Translations under genes and position numbers: made by a program
Shown: positions 42,701-50,707 of the stretch, piece after piece
How positions within the stretch are numbered: position 1 is the first letter of the stretch
Layout of the letters: the number at the start of each line of letters is the position of its first letter
The notes under the pieces: model-generated
What the model saw: only the letters and a program-made list of their open reading frames with translations
What the model was told of the DNA's origin: nothing
Database searches by the model: none
DNA from: Chitinophagales bacterium
Lineage (GTDB): Bacteria > Bacteroidota > Bacteroidia > Chitinophagales > Chitinophagaceae
Direction: 5' to 3'
Length of the DNA: 61,746 bases
Assembly: GCA_015655015.1 (NCBI GenBank)
Contig: JAATFV010000019.1
Span: 1-61,746 of the forward strand

Positions 42701-43337
42701 GATCATTCTTACGGAGATCCTGTTCAGCGTGATCGGGGTCATCCTGGGTTTTGCCATCACGAAAATGGAAGTGTCCGTGATCATGACGGGCCTGGGGATC
42801 GTAGGATTGGCGGGTATCGTGGTGAAGAACGGGATCCTGGTGATCGAGTTCACCGATGAATTGAGGGCAAGGGGGATGAAGACCCGGGAAGCGGTAATAG
42901 AGGCAGGAAAGACCCGTATCATCCCTGTATTGCTGACGGCTATGGCGGCTATCCTGGCGCTGGTGCCGCTGGCGGTAGGGTTTAATATCAATTTCGTCAC
43001 GCTGTTCTCCGAGCTGAACCCGCATATCTATTTCGGGGGAGACAATGCCGTATTCTGGAAGCCCCTGTCCTGGACCATCATTTTCGGGCTGGCCTTTGCT
43101 TTCTTCATGACCCTGTTCATGGTGCCCAGCATGTACCTGATCGCAGAAAGGTTGAAGAGGCCCATGCGCCGGCATTTTGGCGGGAAATGGATCTCGTTCC
43201 TGGGTATTCCGCCGTTCACGTTCCTCTTCATTTTCCTCATATTCTGGACGATCATCCTGCACAGCGTGGAGGTAGGCCGAAGGAGGAGAAGGGCCAGGGA
43301 CAAGGCCGATGAGACCTGGATAAGAAGCTGGTTTTAA
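39762..43337 (+). CDS. RND (HAE1/AcrB-like) efflux permease
   Basis: A 1191-residue RND pump, larger than the usual ~1040. Proton-relay residues are present: Asp420-Asp421 in TM4 (GIIVDDAIVVIEN) and Lys1022 in TM10 (GIVVKNGILVIEF). Two large periplasmic loops follow TM1 and TM7. After TM6 there is an extra segment (~520-575) with further hydrophobic helices (FWIALGLGILLDLG, LLLFLVILAIL) before TM7. The C-terminus carries another hydrophobic helix and a basic tail ending KADETWIRSWF-like. The substrate is unknown; it is controlled by the TetR gene in this operon. A strong terminator follows. Confidence 0.94.
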   Translation: MSALENLTDKFKHFGPTTWSIKNKTAIYLLMLIVSGIGVYQFLTLPKEQFPDIVIPTIYVSTIYTGNSPKDMENLVTRPIEKQIKSITGAKIKKFTSTSQQDYSAIVVEFETDVQTDVALQKVKDAVDKAKQDLPTDLTQEPTALEVSFSDQPIMYVNISGDYDQQRLKKFADDMKDQLEELPQLNRVDIVGAPEREFQINVDNYRMRSSNVTFDDIDNAVKGENLDISGGLLDVGNMKRNLQLKGQFHTAEDIAKIIVRSPNGGGAVYLKDIATIRDTIRDRESYARLDGKNVVTLNIIKRSGENLIETSDDVNKSVDEMRSSLPKDLNIVITGDLSTKTRTSFNDLVNSIIIGFILVLIILMFFMGVVNAFFVALSVPLSMFVAFVFLPAADIIIGTHVTLNFIVLFALLFGLGIIVDDAIVVIENTHRIFTQGKGKIDTSRSAMMAAGEVFIPVFAGTLTTLAPFFPLLFWPGIIGKFMVYLPAMLIFTLTASLIVAFIMNPVFAVDFMNHPEEEETKSKFGIFKTPGFWIALGLGILLDLGKMTFLGNLLLFLVILAILNKFVFDRMIHGFQNRILPWIMGHYESLLRWALKGWRPAWLLFSTFLLLIFSFIFFGMRKVQVVFFPKGDPNQVYVYLKLPVGTNVDYTDSVTKVLEKRVYKVLGMENGKKNSVVESVISNVAIGASDPTSGDQSTHPELGRIQVSFVEFAKRNGVVTSLYLDSIRQVMKGIPGAEISVDQEQSGPPTDPPVNIEVASEDFDNLIKTATALKNYLDSLQTPGVEELKMDIDLTNPEITLTVDRERAMTEGVNSSQIGQQLRTALFGREASKIKEGKDEYKIYIRNLESQRKNLGDLLNMNITFRDIAGGGAIKNVPISSLVKVDYTSTLGSVKRKNQKRVITLKSNVLNGYTPTAVNQQLAKSIADFKKKSDGVTIKQTGEGEQQAETGAFLLKALVIALAAILIILVLQFNSVGKSVIILTEILFSVIGVILGFAITKMEVSVIMTGLGIVGLAGIVVKNGILVIEFTDELRARGMKTREAVIEAGKTRIIPVLLTAMAAILALVPLAVGFNINFVTLFSELNPHIYFGGDNAVFWKPLSWTIIFGLAFAFFMTLFMVPSMYLIAERLKRPMRRHFGGKWISFLGIPPFTFLFIFLIFWTIILHSVEVGRRRRRARDKADETWIRSWF

Positions 43338-43411
43338 ATAAGTTGCGTTTAGAGATTTTAAGAAAGGATATACCACTGTAAGGCATTGATAAACAGCCTG
43401 GACCAATCCAG

Positions 43412-43447
43412 GAGACCGTCCCGATCCCTCCGGGGCGGTCTCTTTTT
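43412..43447 (+). terminator. intrinsic terminator after the RND operon
   Basis: A 12-bp stem with one G-T pair (GAGACCGTCCCG / CGGGGCGGTCTC), a 7-nt loop and TCTTTTT. It lies ~75 nt after the RND stop. Confidence 0.9.
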
Positions 43448-43578
43448 GAAAACCTTAGATTTCCGTCGTTCAGGCCTTTGTATGTCTGTGATGATCCCGG
43501 TCAGGCCAGGATTCCGCTCATGGAATTTTAACTACCCTGTTTAATCACGGTAATTATCTTCACACATAAAAAATCACT

Positions 43579-44382
43579 ATGAGAAATAATCATGAAATAG
43601 ACTACAGGATCTACGGAGAAGAGCTCCAGTTCGTTGAAGTGGAATTGGATCCCGGAGAGACCGTGATTGGCGAACCGGGCGGTTTTATGATGATGGATGA
43701 CGGGATAGAAATGCAAACCCTTTTCGGGGATGGGTCTTCCGCTTCACAGCAAGGGGGCCTGCTGGGCCGGTTGATGAATGCGGGGAAGCGGGTATTGGTA
43801 GGCGAGAATTTATTTATGACGGCGTTTACCAATGTGGGGCAGGGGAAAAAGCATGTGAGCTTTGCGGCGCCCTATACCGGGAAAATCGTTACACTGGACC
43901 TGCTGCGGCTTGGGGGCACCATCATTGCACAGAAAGATGCCTTCCTCTGTGCTGCGAAGGGGGTGAGCATCGGCATTGCTTTTCAGCGAAGGCTGGGTAC
44001 CGGCATCTTCGGCGGCGAGGGATTTATCATGGAGAAGCTGGAGGGAGACGGGCTGGCATTTGTGCATGCGGGAGGGTATATCATGGAAAAGGAATTACAG
44101 CCGGGGGAAATTCTGAAAGTGGATACGGGATGTGTAGTGGCCTTTCAGCCAACGGTGGATTTTGATATTGAATTTATCAAGGGCATACGCAACTGGATGT
44201 TCGGTGGAGAGGGTTTGTTCTTTGCCGTGATGAGAGGGCCGGGGAGGGTGTGGCTGCAGTCGCTGCCGATCAGCCGGCTGGCCAGCCGGATCATTCAGTA
44301 TAGTCCTCAGTTCGGGAAGCGAAGGGAAGAAGGGAGTATTCTGGGAGGCTTGGGGAATTTGCTGGATGGGGATGGGTTTTAA
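43579..44382 (+). CDS. AIM24/TIGR00266 family protein
   Basis: A 267-residue protein of the AIM24 (TIGR00266) family: beta-strand repeats around the motifs VELDPGETVIGEPGGFMMMD, GGEGFIMEKLEGDGLAFVHA and the C-terminal GPGRVWLQSLPISRLA. Such proteins form a double beta-barrel and are mostly of unknown role; mitochondrial AIM24 affects inner-membrane organisation. No signal peptide, so cytoplasmic. It stands alone between two terminators. The C-terminal Gly-rich stretch is typical. Confidence 0.88.
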   Translation: MRNNHEIDYRIYGEELQFVEVELDPGETVIGEPGGFMMMDDGIEMQTLFGDGSSASQQGGLLGRLMNAGKRVLVGENLFMTAFTNVGQGKKHVSFAAPYTGKIVTLDLLRLGGTIIAQKDAFLCAAKGVSIGIAFQRRLGTGIFGGEGFIMEKLEGDGLAFVHAGGYIMEKELQPGEILKVDTGCVVAFQPTVDFDIEFIKGIRNWMFGGEGLFFAVMRGPGRVWLQSLPISRLASRIIQYSPQFGKRREEGSILGGLGNLLDGDGF

Positions 44383-44483
44383 AGGCGCCCGGATGCGCGC
44401 CTTGCCGCTGGCTTCCAGGCTTGGAAGATTTTGGGACTTTGGGAAATTCAGGCAGTCCGCCTGGTTTCCACTCGCGGAATAAA

Positions 44484-44508
44484 AAAGCCCCGGAACTTCC
44501 GGGGCTTT
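44484..44508. terminator. bidirectional intrinsic terminator
   Basis: A palindrome AAAGCCCCGGAA-C-TTCCGGGGCTTT with A and T tracts on either side. It lies between the convergent AIM24 and Bax inhibitor-1 genes and serves both. Confidence 0.9.
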
Positions 44509-44530
44509 CAACTATCAGAATATCAGTAAA

Positions 44531-45286
44531 TTATTTTCTGCTCGCAAATTTCGACAATAAACGAAGGATCTCCATGTACAGCCATACGATGGTGACCAGG
44601 AGACCGAAGGCGCAATACCATTCCATATATTTCGGTGCACCCATGGCAGCTCCCTGTTCGATCATATCAAAATCAAGGATCAGGTTCATTGCAGCGATCG
44701 CTACGATCACCAATGAAAAAAGAATGCCCATATTGCTGCCCTCATGGATGAAGGCTATATCGATGCCGAACATACGAAGTACAATAGCGATCAGGTAGAA
44801 AACGGCTACACCTCCTGTTGCGGTGATAATAATAGATTTGAGCCTTTGCGTAGCTTTAATGATACGGAATTGATAAAGCACGTACATGGCGATGACTACA
44901 CCGAAGGTGAGGCCTACCGCCTGCATAACGATACCGGGCGCCACCTTTTCAAAAGCATTATTATAAACGGCGGAGATGCCTCCGACGAACACACCTTCCA
45001 ATAAACCATAAGCCGGCGCCAGGTAAGGAGCCCATTCTTTTTTGAAAATAATGGCGAATGCAACGATCAGACCTCCGATGGCCGAGCCGAGCATCCAGGG
45101 CATCACATTGACGCCGTTATAAAAAGAACCCCAGGTGAAATAGGCGGAAGCCATTACCATGAGGAACAAAAAGAAAAATTTGTTCAGGGCGCCCCGCTGG
45201 GTCATCGCATCCTGACCAGGTATAATAATTGTATTCTGAAACATTTTTTCCTGTAGGGCAGGATTACCGGATTTAAAAAGTGCCAT
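44531..45286 (-). CDS. Bax inhibitor-1/YccA family membrane protein
   Basis: A 251-residue membrane protein with seven helices in the Bax inhibitor-1/YccA pattern (for example AYFTWGSFYN, PYLAPAYGLLEGVFVGGISA, ILDFDMIEQGAAMG with the conserved Asp, and EWYCAFGLLVTIVWLYMEIL). ATG 45286 gives the family N-terminus (MALFKSGNPAL); the ORF extending to 45427 is not conserved. The operator-like region upstream begins 25 nt away. Bacterial YccA proteins modulate FtsH or calcium leak. Role here is not known. Confidence 0.9.
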   Translation of the reverse strand: MALFKSGNPALQEKMFQNTIIIPGQDAMTQRGALNKFFFLFLMVMASAYFTWGSFYNGVNVMPWMLGSAIGGLIVAFAIIFKKEWAPYLAPAYGLLEGVFVGGISAVYNNAFEKVAPGIVMQAVGLTFGVVIAMYVLYQFRIIKATQRLKSIIITATGGVAVFYLIAIVLRMFGIDIAFIHEGSNMGILFSLVIVAIAAMNLILDFDMIEQGAAMGAPKYMEWYCAFGLLVTIVWLYMEILRLLSKFASRK

Positions 45287-45310
45287 AGTTATAGAGTTTT
45301 TGTGCCCGGG

Positions 45311-45336
45311 ATGGGTTATTTCCAAAGTTAACCCAT
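45311..45336 (-). promoter_or_regulatory. -7 element inside an inverted repeat, Bax inhibitor-1 gene
   Basis: On the minus strand TAACTTTG (plus 45323-45330) is a perfect -7 match. It lies between inverted repeat arms ATGGGTTA (45311-45318) and TAACCCAT (45329-45336), spaced by 10 bp. A dimeric repressor could bind it. Confidence 0.5.
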
Positions 45337-45541
45337 CTCCCGGTGCACGGCTAATGATGGGCCTTCGGCCAGCGGACCTGAAGTCCACCTGGGTCAGCAA
45401 ATTACAAATTGTCCATTTAAATAACAAGCAAACACCGGGACGGTTGAATTGGCCTTATAATTTTAACAAAACCCGCATGATCCCCGCAAATCAGGCAGGG
45501 GAGGCCGGGAAGATCCGTTTTATTTGTGTTAGATCCGTTGT

Positions 45542-46891
45542 TTATCTGCGTCTGTTCCGTTGTTGCGGCGGCAGCGGCTTTTTCGGGTCCTGATTTTCCC
45601 CTTTGTTCTCTCCCCCGGCGGCTCTGTTTTCGCCACCAGCGGCTCTATTTCTATTTTCACCTCCGACGGCCCTGTTTCCTCCTCCTCTGTTGTCGCGTCC
45701 ACCTCTGTTTTCTCCGCCTCTGTTTTCTCCGCCTCCCCGATTGTCACGTCCATCTCTTCCCTGATTCTGATGGCCATGCCGTTTCTTGCGGTCGGCTTTT
45801 TCGAGGGTCTTCAGGCTGATCTGACCGACGAGGTCTACAAAGCCATCCTCTATTTCTTTAGGTTTACCCGTACTGACTTCGACTGGCTCCAGGCTATCCG
45901 GCACCACATTCTGGGCATTTAATTGCCGGATCTTTCTTACCCTTTCAATGGTAAGCGGAAATTGCTTGGTGCTATCCGGCAATACATACCACATCAGGTT
46001 CTTGAAAATATCTTTCTTGATGAGAATGGCTGTTCCTTTGGCCACCTGGAGCGTCTCTACATTATCCGGGAAGTTTTGCAGGGCGTCCAGGTAGGTATCC
46101 AGCTCATAGTTCAGGCAGCATTTGAGCCTGCCGCACTGACCGCTCAGCTTGCTTTGATTAATGGACAGGTTTTGATAACGGGCTGCCGTGGTATTGACAG
46201 ACTTGAAATCTGTAAGCCAGGTGCTGCAGCACAATTCTCTTCCGCAGCTGCCGATCCCGCCTACTTTAGCGGCTTCCTGCCTGGCTCCGATCTGCCGCAT
46301 TTCTACTTTTAGCCGGAATTCCCCGGCAAATATTTTGATAAGCTCCCGGAAATCCACCCGGTCATCTGCTATATAATAGAAAGTAGCTTTACGTCCGTCG
46401 GCCTGAATCTCCACTTCGCTCATTTTCATGTCCAGCTTCAGCTGGCGGGCGATGGCCCTGGACCTGACGAGGGCTTCTTTTTCCCTGCCCTTGTTCTGCT
46501 GCATGATCTCTATGTCCTTGTCGGTGGCCCGGCGGAGTACTTTTTTAATATCGGGATTGTTCTCTTCCACGCCTTTTTTCTTCATTTGAAGGCGGACCAC
46601 CTCTCCGGTAATAGTCACTTCTCCTACATCAAACCCGCTGACGCCTTCTACGCTGACCACGTCGCCCTTGTCAAAGAGCTGTGTGGTGGTATTGCGATAG
46701 AAATCCTTTCTGCTGCCATTATTAAAGCTGACTTCCACTACCCGGCAGCCGCTTTCGGGATCACTAAAGGGTAAATTGGCCAGCCAGTCGTGTACATTCA
46801 GCCGGTTACATCCCCCGCTGCTGCATCCACCATTACTTTTACAGCCGGAAGGCTTGCCTCCTGTGGCCGTTCCACAATTACTACATCCCAT
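45542..46891 (-). CDS. PSP1/RicT (YaaT-like) protein with Gly-Arg-rich C-terminal tail
   Basis: A 449-residue PSP1-domain protein related to YaaT/RicT, which in Bacillus helps RNA processing and phosphorelay and has an iron-sulfur-binding Cys pattern. Here Cys motifs CGRELCC and CGRLKCC are present, with a Cys-rich N-terminus (MGCSNCG, GGCSSGGCN). The C-terminal ~75 residues are a low-complexity tail of Gly, Asn, Arg, Glu repeats (GGENRGG-like). The tail is encoded by short imperfect repeats between ~45560 and 45770. It lies downstream of holB on the same strand, with 351 nt between. Confidence 0.9.
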   Translation of the reverse strand: MGCSNCGTATGGKPSGCKSNGGCSSGGCNRLNVHDWLANLPFSDPESGCRVVEVSFNNGSRKDFYRNTTTQLFDKGDVVSVEGVSGFDVGEVTITGEVVRLQMKKKGVEENNPDIKKVLRRATDKDIEIMQQNKGREKEALVRSRAIARQLKLDMKMSEVEIQADGRKATFYYIADDRVDFRELIKIFAGEFRLKVEMRQIGARQEAAKVGGIGSCGRELCCSTWLTDFKSVNTTAARYQNLSINQSKLSGQCGRLKCCLNYELDTYLDALQNFPDNVETLQVAKGTAILIKKDIFKNLMWYVLPDSTKQFPLTIERVRKIRQLNAQNVVPDSLEPVEVSTGKPKEIEDGFVDLVGQISLKTLEKADRKKRHGHQNQGRDGRDNRGGGENRGGENRGGRDNRGGGNRAVGGENRNRAAGGENRAAGGENKGENQDPKKPLPPQQRNRRR

Positions 46892-47242
46892 ATTCTCCGA
46901 AAATTAATAGTTAGTGATAAATAGTAAAAAGAAGGAACAACGGCACAGGCAGAAGAATTCTACTGACTACTGAGCATGCAAAGCCACTATGAGAGATATA
47001 TTTATACTAGATGACTCTGTTCGAACGGCCCAAAACTCTCTTCACATGTACCCCTACTCCTGGCGGCCTGGTCCGGATTACTTCTTTTCACAGGCCCCAA
47101 TACCAGGGCCATTGCCAAATATACTACGAAACGACCATTTATCGCGGGGGAACCTTAATTTTTGCAGCGGACGGTCATATGTGGCCTAAAAAGACCAAAA
47201 ATAACAAAACGCATCGGGACGTCAGGCGTGGAACGATACCGG
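46892..47242. other. 351-bp gap between holB and PSP1 genes
   Basis: No convincing gene. On the minus strand a TATATTTG element stands 3 nt before an ATG (47112) opening a 36-codon frame to 47002; its peptide has no known features. Overlapping plus-strand frames of 66-79 codons are also unsupported. No terminator hairpin was seen. Confidence 0.4.
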
Positions 47243-48469
47243 TCAATTAACCACCGCGAGGGTCTTATCCGCTATAATATGGTATAATTTAATGGTCAGC
47301 GCGTGAAACAGCATTTTGGCATGCGCATTCCGTTCGATATAATAGGCTGCCTTGTCCAATTCCTCGATAATGGCTTTTTGCTGGCCGATGCCGGCTATCT
47401 TATTCAGGCGTGAGGCAATATCCTTTTCGTTATCCGGAATGGCCAGCTGGGCAGGATCCATGAACCGGAGCCGGATAGCCTGCTCCAATAAATGATTGAA
47501 ATAGCGGAGGAACTGCTTTTGCCGTTCCCGGCCGGATTTACTGATCTCATCTATCCATTTGACCTGGGCGATCGGGCCTGTTTTCAGGATGGCATTCAGC
47601 CATTCCCTCAATACGCTTTGCCAGTCATCTTCAGCGTGCCTTATCAATTGCAGGGCTTCATGATAATTGCCTTCGCTGATAGCTGCGACCTGTCGTGCTT
47701 GTTCCGCCCCGACCCCTGCCCGTTCTACCAGGGCCTTTTCTATATCCGCGGTCTCCGGGGTAGGTACCCGCACCAGCTGGGTCCTGGACAGGATCGTTTG
47801 CAGGATCATCGACTCACTTTCGGCTACCAGGATGAATAAAGTGTCAGGAGGGGGCTCTTCGATGAGCTTCAGCAGCTTATTGCCTTCATTGCCAAGGTAT
47901 TCGGGCATCCACATGATAAGGATCTTATAACCGCTTTCAAAACTCTTGAGGTTCAGCTTGTGGATGATATCATTACATTCATGGGCGGTGATATTGCCTT
48001 GCTTGTTCTCTGCACCGATGAACTGCAGCCAGTCATAGGCATTGCCATACGGATATTGGCCAATGAATTCCCGCCATTCGGAAATGTAATCGGTGCTTAC
48101 AGGCTTGTCTCCTGCCTTTTTGGGTATGACGGGGTAGGAGTAATGAATGTCCGGATGGATCAGCTGTCTGGCCTTGACACAGGAAGAACAGACTCCACAG
48201 GCATCGGACGGAAAGTCTTTCGGGGAATCTTCCTGCTGATCCGGCTGTCCGGGGGCGTCACCGAATAGTGACGGGCCGGCAGGGGGAGGAGGACTTTTTC
48301 TATTCACCTTTTCACAGAGGACATATTGGGCAAATGCCAGCGCCAGGGGTAAAGCGCCGCTGCCCTCATTGCCGAGAAAGAGCAAGGCGTGGCTTAACCG
48401 GTTGAATTGTATTAGCTCAACCAGGCTTTGTTTAATACGGACCTGCCCGATGACATTGTTAAAAGACAT
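47243..48469 (-). CDS. holB: DNA polymerase III delta-prime subunit
   Basis: A 408-residue clamp-loader subunit with the AAA+ fold. The P-loop region is degenerate (LFLGNEGSGALPLALAFAQ), as expected for delta-prime, which does not hydrolyse ATP. Zinc-binding cysteines are present in CGVCSSCVKARQLIHPD. The RFC-box-like IEEPPPDTLFILVAESESMI and SRTQLVRVP motifs match DnaX/HolB. A Pro/Asp-rich insertion precedes the zinc module. A perfect TATATTTG ends 5 nt before the ATG at 48469, which would give a near-leaderless transcript. Confidence 0.93.
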   Translation of the reverse strand: MSFNNVIGQVRIKQSLVELIQFNRLSHALLFLGNEGSGALPLALAFAQYVLCEKVNRKSPPPPAGPSLFGDAPGQPDQQEDSPKDFPSDACGVCSSCVKARQLIHPDIHYSYPVIPKKAGDKPVSTDYISEWREFIGQYPYGNAYDWLQFIGAENKQGNITAHECNDIIHKLNLKSFESGYKILIMWMPEYLGNEGNKLLKLIEEPPPDTLFILVAESESMILQTILSRTQLVRVPTPETADIEKALVERAGVGAEQARQVAAISEGNYHEALQLIRHAEDDWQSVLREWLNAILKTGPIAQVKWIDEISKSGRERQKQFLRYFNHLLEQAIRLRFMDPAQLAIPDNEKDIASRLNKIAGIGQQKAIIEELDKAAYYIERNAHAKMLFHALTIKLYHIIADKTLAVVN

Positions 48470-48474
48470 ATCCG

Positions 48475-48482
48475 CAAATATA
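48475..48482 (-). promoter_or_regulatory. -7 element TATATTTG of holB
   Basis: Perfect TAnnTTTG on the minus strand, ending 5 nt before the holB ATG. The spacing agrees with the Crp/Fnr and receiver genes. Confidence 0.5.
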
Positions 48483-48486
48483 AAAT

Positions 48487-48517
48487 AAAAAGCCCGGGCC
48501 TATCGGCCGGGCTTTTT
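48487..48517. terminator. intrinsic terminator between glutathione peroxidase and holB
   Basis: Stem AAAAAGCCCGG / CCGGGCTTTTT with a GC-rich loop and T tracts on both strands. It ends transcription of the peroxidase gene before holB. Confidence 0.9.
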
Positions 48518-48537
48518 ATTTATGTATAGTAATTCGT

Positions 48538-49056
48538 CTAATTCAGGTATTTGGTGATCTGATCATCCATTGGCTTCACCTTGCTGGGGAATACCGCCAC
48601 TAATTTACCGTTCTCGTCTACCAGGAACTTGGTAAAATTCCATTTGATCACCGGATCGGCGACACCCAGTTTTTTAGCTTCTTCCGTCAGGTATTTGAAT
48701 AGAGGCGCTGTATTATCCCCGATCACGTCTACTTTTTCAGCCATGGGGAAGGTGACTCCATAATTTTTAGTGCAGAACTCGCTGATTTCCTTATTCGTTC
48801 CAGGCTCCTGCTGTGCGAAGTTATTAGCGGGAAAGCCGACGATCACCAATTTGTCCTTATACTTCTCGTATAATTTTTCCAGATCGGCATATTGGGGGGT
48901 GAACCCACATTTAGAAGCCGTGTTGACGATCAATATTTTTTTGCCTTTGTATTTGGCAAGATCGATTGTATTTCCATCAAGGCCCGGCACTTTAAAATCA
49001 TGCACGCTCGCAGCGCCGGTGACTAAAAAAAGGGAAAGAAGCAGAACTCGTAACAT
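48538..49056 (-). CDS. glutathione peroxidase (cysteine type), exported
   Basis: A 172-residue thiol peroxidase of the glutathione-peroxidase family that reduces hydroperoxides. Catalytic Cys50 in NTASKCGFTPQ takes the place of selenocysteine; Gln82/83 (FAQQEPG) and Trp139-Asn140 (IKWNFTKFLVD) complete the active site. Cys95 in SEFCTKNYG could be the resolving cysteine, typical of thioredoxin-dependent members. A signal sequence (residues 1-16) suggests periplasmic location. Monocistronic, ended by the terminator at 48487-48517. Confidence 0.93.
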   Translation of the reverse strand: MLRVLLLSLFLVTGAASVHDFKVPGLDGNTIDLAKYKGKKILIVNTASKCGFTPQYADLEKLYEKYKDKLVIVGFPANNFAQQEPGTNKEISEFCTKNYGVTFPMAEKVDVIGDNTAPLFKYLTEEAKKLGVADPVIKWNFTKFLVDENGKLVAVFPSKVKPMDDQITKYLN

Positions 49057-49249
49057 AAAATAATGATTTTGATTGAAGGTATTTAAGTTCCTGAAACTAC
49101 TACAAAGTTTGAACGCTAAAGTTTAGATTAGGGTCGAATTTGAATGATGAATGGTTTGCGGAAAGGTTGAATGGTCGCCGGCGGGATGGTCATTGGCTGA
49201 CCGCATTAGCTAACCGGGTGGTCGTGGCCTGACCGGGCAGCAAGTGATC

Positions 49250-50653
49250 CTAATCCTGTCTTTCATAACATCCCAGATCGGGCAGACCGGAAGGCCGGGG
49301 GTTGCCGTCGAGATCCTGCGTAAGGGAGGTGCTGATCCCTTTATTTATAGCGGGCGATCCGGCTTTCAGGTGAAAATCGTAATAATTCCTGCTGACATTT
49401 ATACTATCGAAGAGGGGGTCATTATTGGCAATAATATTGGAAGAGGTGATCCCTGTGAGGGGAGTCTGTACCTTCCAGAGGCAATTGGAAAAATTTACGG
49501 AGAAAAGATTGCTGCCTTGTTGGGATACCAGCACTTCATTATCCACGCTGCCGTTGTTCCCCCAGAAGATACAATTGATGAAGTTCGCGGTCAGATCGGC
49601 GGTTGCAGTCGTATTGCCCTGCAATACATAATTACTGACAGAGAGCACGGGGAAGGTGTGTGTAATAAGCGTGTTGGAAAAGCTGGCGGCCGTACATTGG
49701 GTAAACTGGTAATTCCCTCCGTATCCAAGCAGGATATTCTTTCCGCAGTTACTGATCAGGCAGTTCGAAGCCTGTATGCTGCTCTGGGCTCCAAGGATAC
49801 CGGCATCATAGCTGTTATCGATGAAACATTGGTTCAGGATGAGCTTGGGAGCTGCATTCAGGGAAGGACCTTCCGCCACGACACCCTGGTATGCATTTTT
49901 GATCACGGCGAATTGGAGGTTATTATTTATACTGGTGTTTCGGAAATAGATGCCGGGCCAGCTTCCGGGATACTCACGGTAAGGTTCATCCAGCCGGTCG
50001 CCCTGGAAATAAACTTTTGTGCTATCGTATTTATCTCCGGATACCTGCAAGGTTCCATCTACCAGGAACGGCGCATCGGAATGCAAATAGATCCTGCATC
50101 CCCGGGGGATCGTCAGCAGGGCATTCGTATCTACCTGCAGTCCGCCGAGTATCACGTAAGGCAGTGTGTTGTCCCAGATCGTATTTCCCCTGATCGTTTC
50201 ATTGCGCAGGAAATGGGCATTCTGACCCCAGGCCTGCAGCTGAATATATTTTTGATTCCCGTTGAAAGAGACCTGTATGCTATCCTGTACGATAAAAGGC
50301 AGATTGGAAGAGCCGGGTTTAATGCTAACGGCTACGAACAGATAAAGGCTGTCGTTTGCTTCCAGCTCCAGGCCGTCCTGCTCCGGCCCCGGCGAACCGT
50401 CTATATTGATGGCAAAATAAGATCCGCTCCCGCCCATCAGCCTGATATCGGACAGCCTGAGCTTCTGATTGTTGTTATTGATGATCTTAACTGCTTCCGT
50501 GACAGAGCCGGATGAAGTAAAGACGGTGTCGAAGAATAAAGTATCAACAGAAAAATGAATGAGGGCATCCTTGCCGGTGATGAAAGAATCTTTCCGGCAG
50601 GAAAGGATAAAAATGACCGGGAACGATAGTATGACCAGCAGGAGCTTGTTCAT
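49250..50653 (-). CDS. right-handed parallel beta-helix lipoprotein
   Basis: A 467-residue surface or periplasmic lipoprotein. ATG 50653 gives the signal MNKLLLVILSFPVIFILSC with lipobox Cys19. Repeated short beta coils (KLILNQCFIDNSYDAGILGA, SIQASNCLISNCGKNILLGY) make the parallel beta-helix (choice-of-anchor Q-like), ending GNPRPSGLPDLGCYE, a motif shared by this family. The long open frame on the opposite strand (49244-50515) is a shadow. The -7 element TACTTTTG (50660-50667) ends 6 nt before the ATG. The substrate or target is unknown. Confidence 0.85.
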   Translation of the reverse strand: MNKLLLVILSFPVIFILSCRKDSFITGKDALIHFSVDTLFFDTVFTSSGSVTEAVKIINNNNQKLRLSDIRLMGGSGSYFAINIDGSPGPEQDGLELEANDSLYLFVAVSIKPGSSNLPFIVQDSIQVSFNGNQKYIQLQAWGQNAHFLRNETIRGNTIWDNTLPYVILGGLQVDTNALLTIPRGCRIYLHSDAPFLVDGTLQVSGDKYDSTKVYFQGDRLDEPYREYPGSWPGIYFRNTSINNNLQFAVIKNAYQGVVAEGPSLNAAPKLILNQCFIDNSYDAGILGAQSSIQASNCLISNCGKNILLGYGGNYQFTQCTAASFSNTLITHTFPVLSVSNYVLQGNTTATADLTANFINCIFWGNNGSVDNEVLVSQQGSNLFSVNFSNCLWKVQTPLTGITSSNIIANNDPLFDSINVSRNYYDFHLKAGSPAINKGISTSLTQDLDGNPRPSGLPDLGCYERQD

Positions 50654-50659
50654 TGGCTT

Positions 50660-50667
50660 CAAAAGTA
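50660..50667 (-). promoter_or_regulatory. -7 element TACTTTTG of the beta-helix gene
   Basis: Perfect TAnnTTTG on the minus strand, ending 6 nt before the ATG at 50653. Confidence 0.45.
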
Positions 50668-50707
50668 ATCTTTAACGTTAACTGTGCAAGTCCTGAACAC
50701 TAATTAA

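Noticed and set aside
46989..47250. 66- and 79-codon plus-strand frames between PSP1 and holB
   Set aside because: They overlap each other and an equally weak minus-strand frame; no promoter or conserved sequence.
49244..50515. 423-codon open frame on the plus strand opposite the beta-helix lipoprotein
   Set aside because: No signal, domain or promoter; the minus-strand protein has a lipobox, beta-helix repeats and a -7 element. The open frame follows from codon composition of the real gene.
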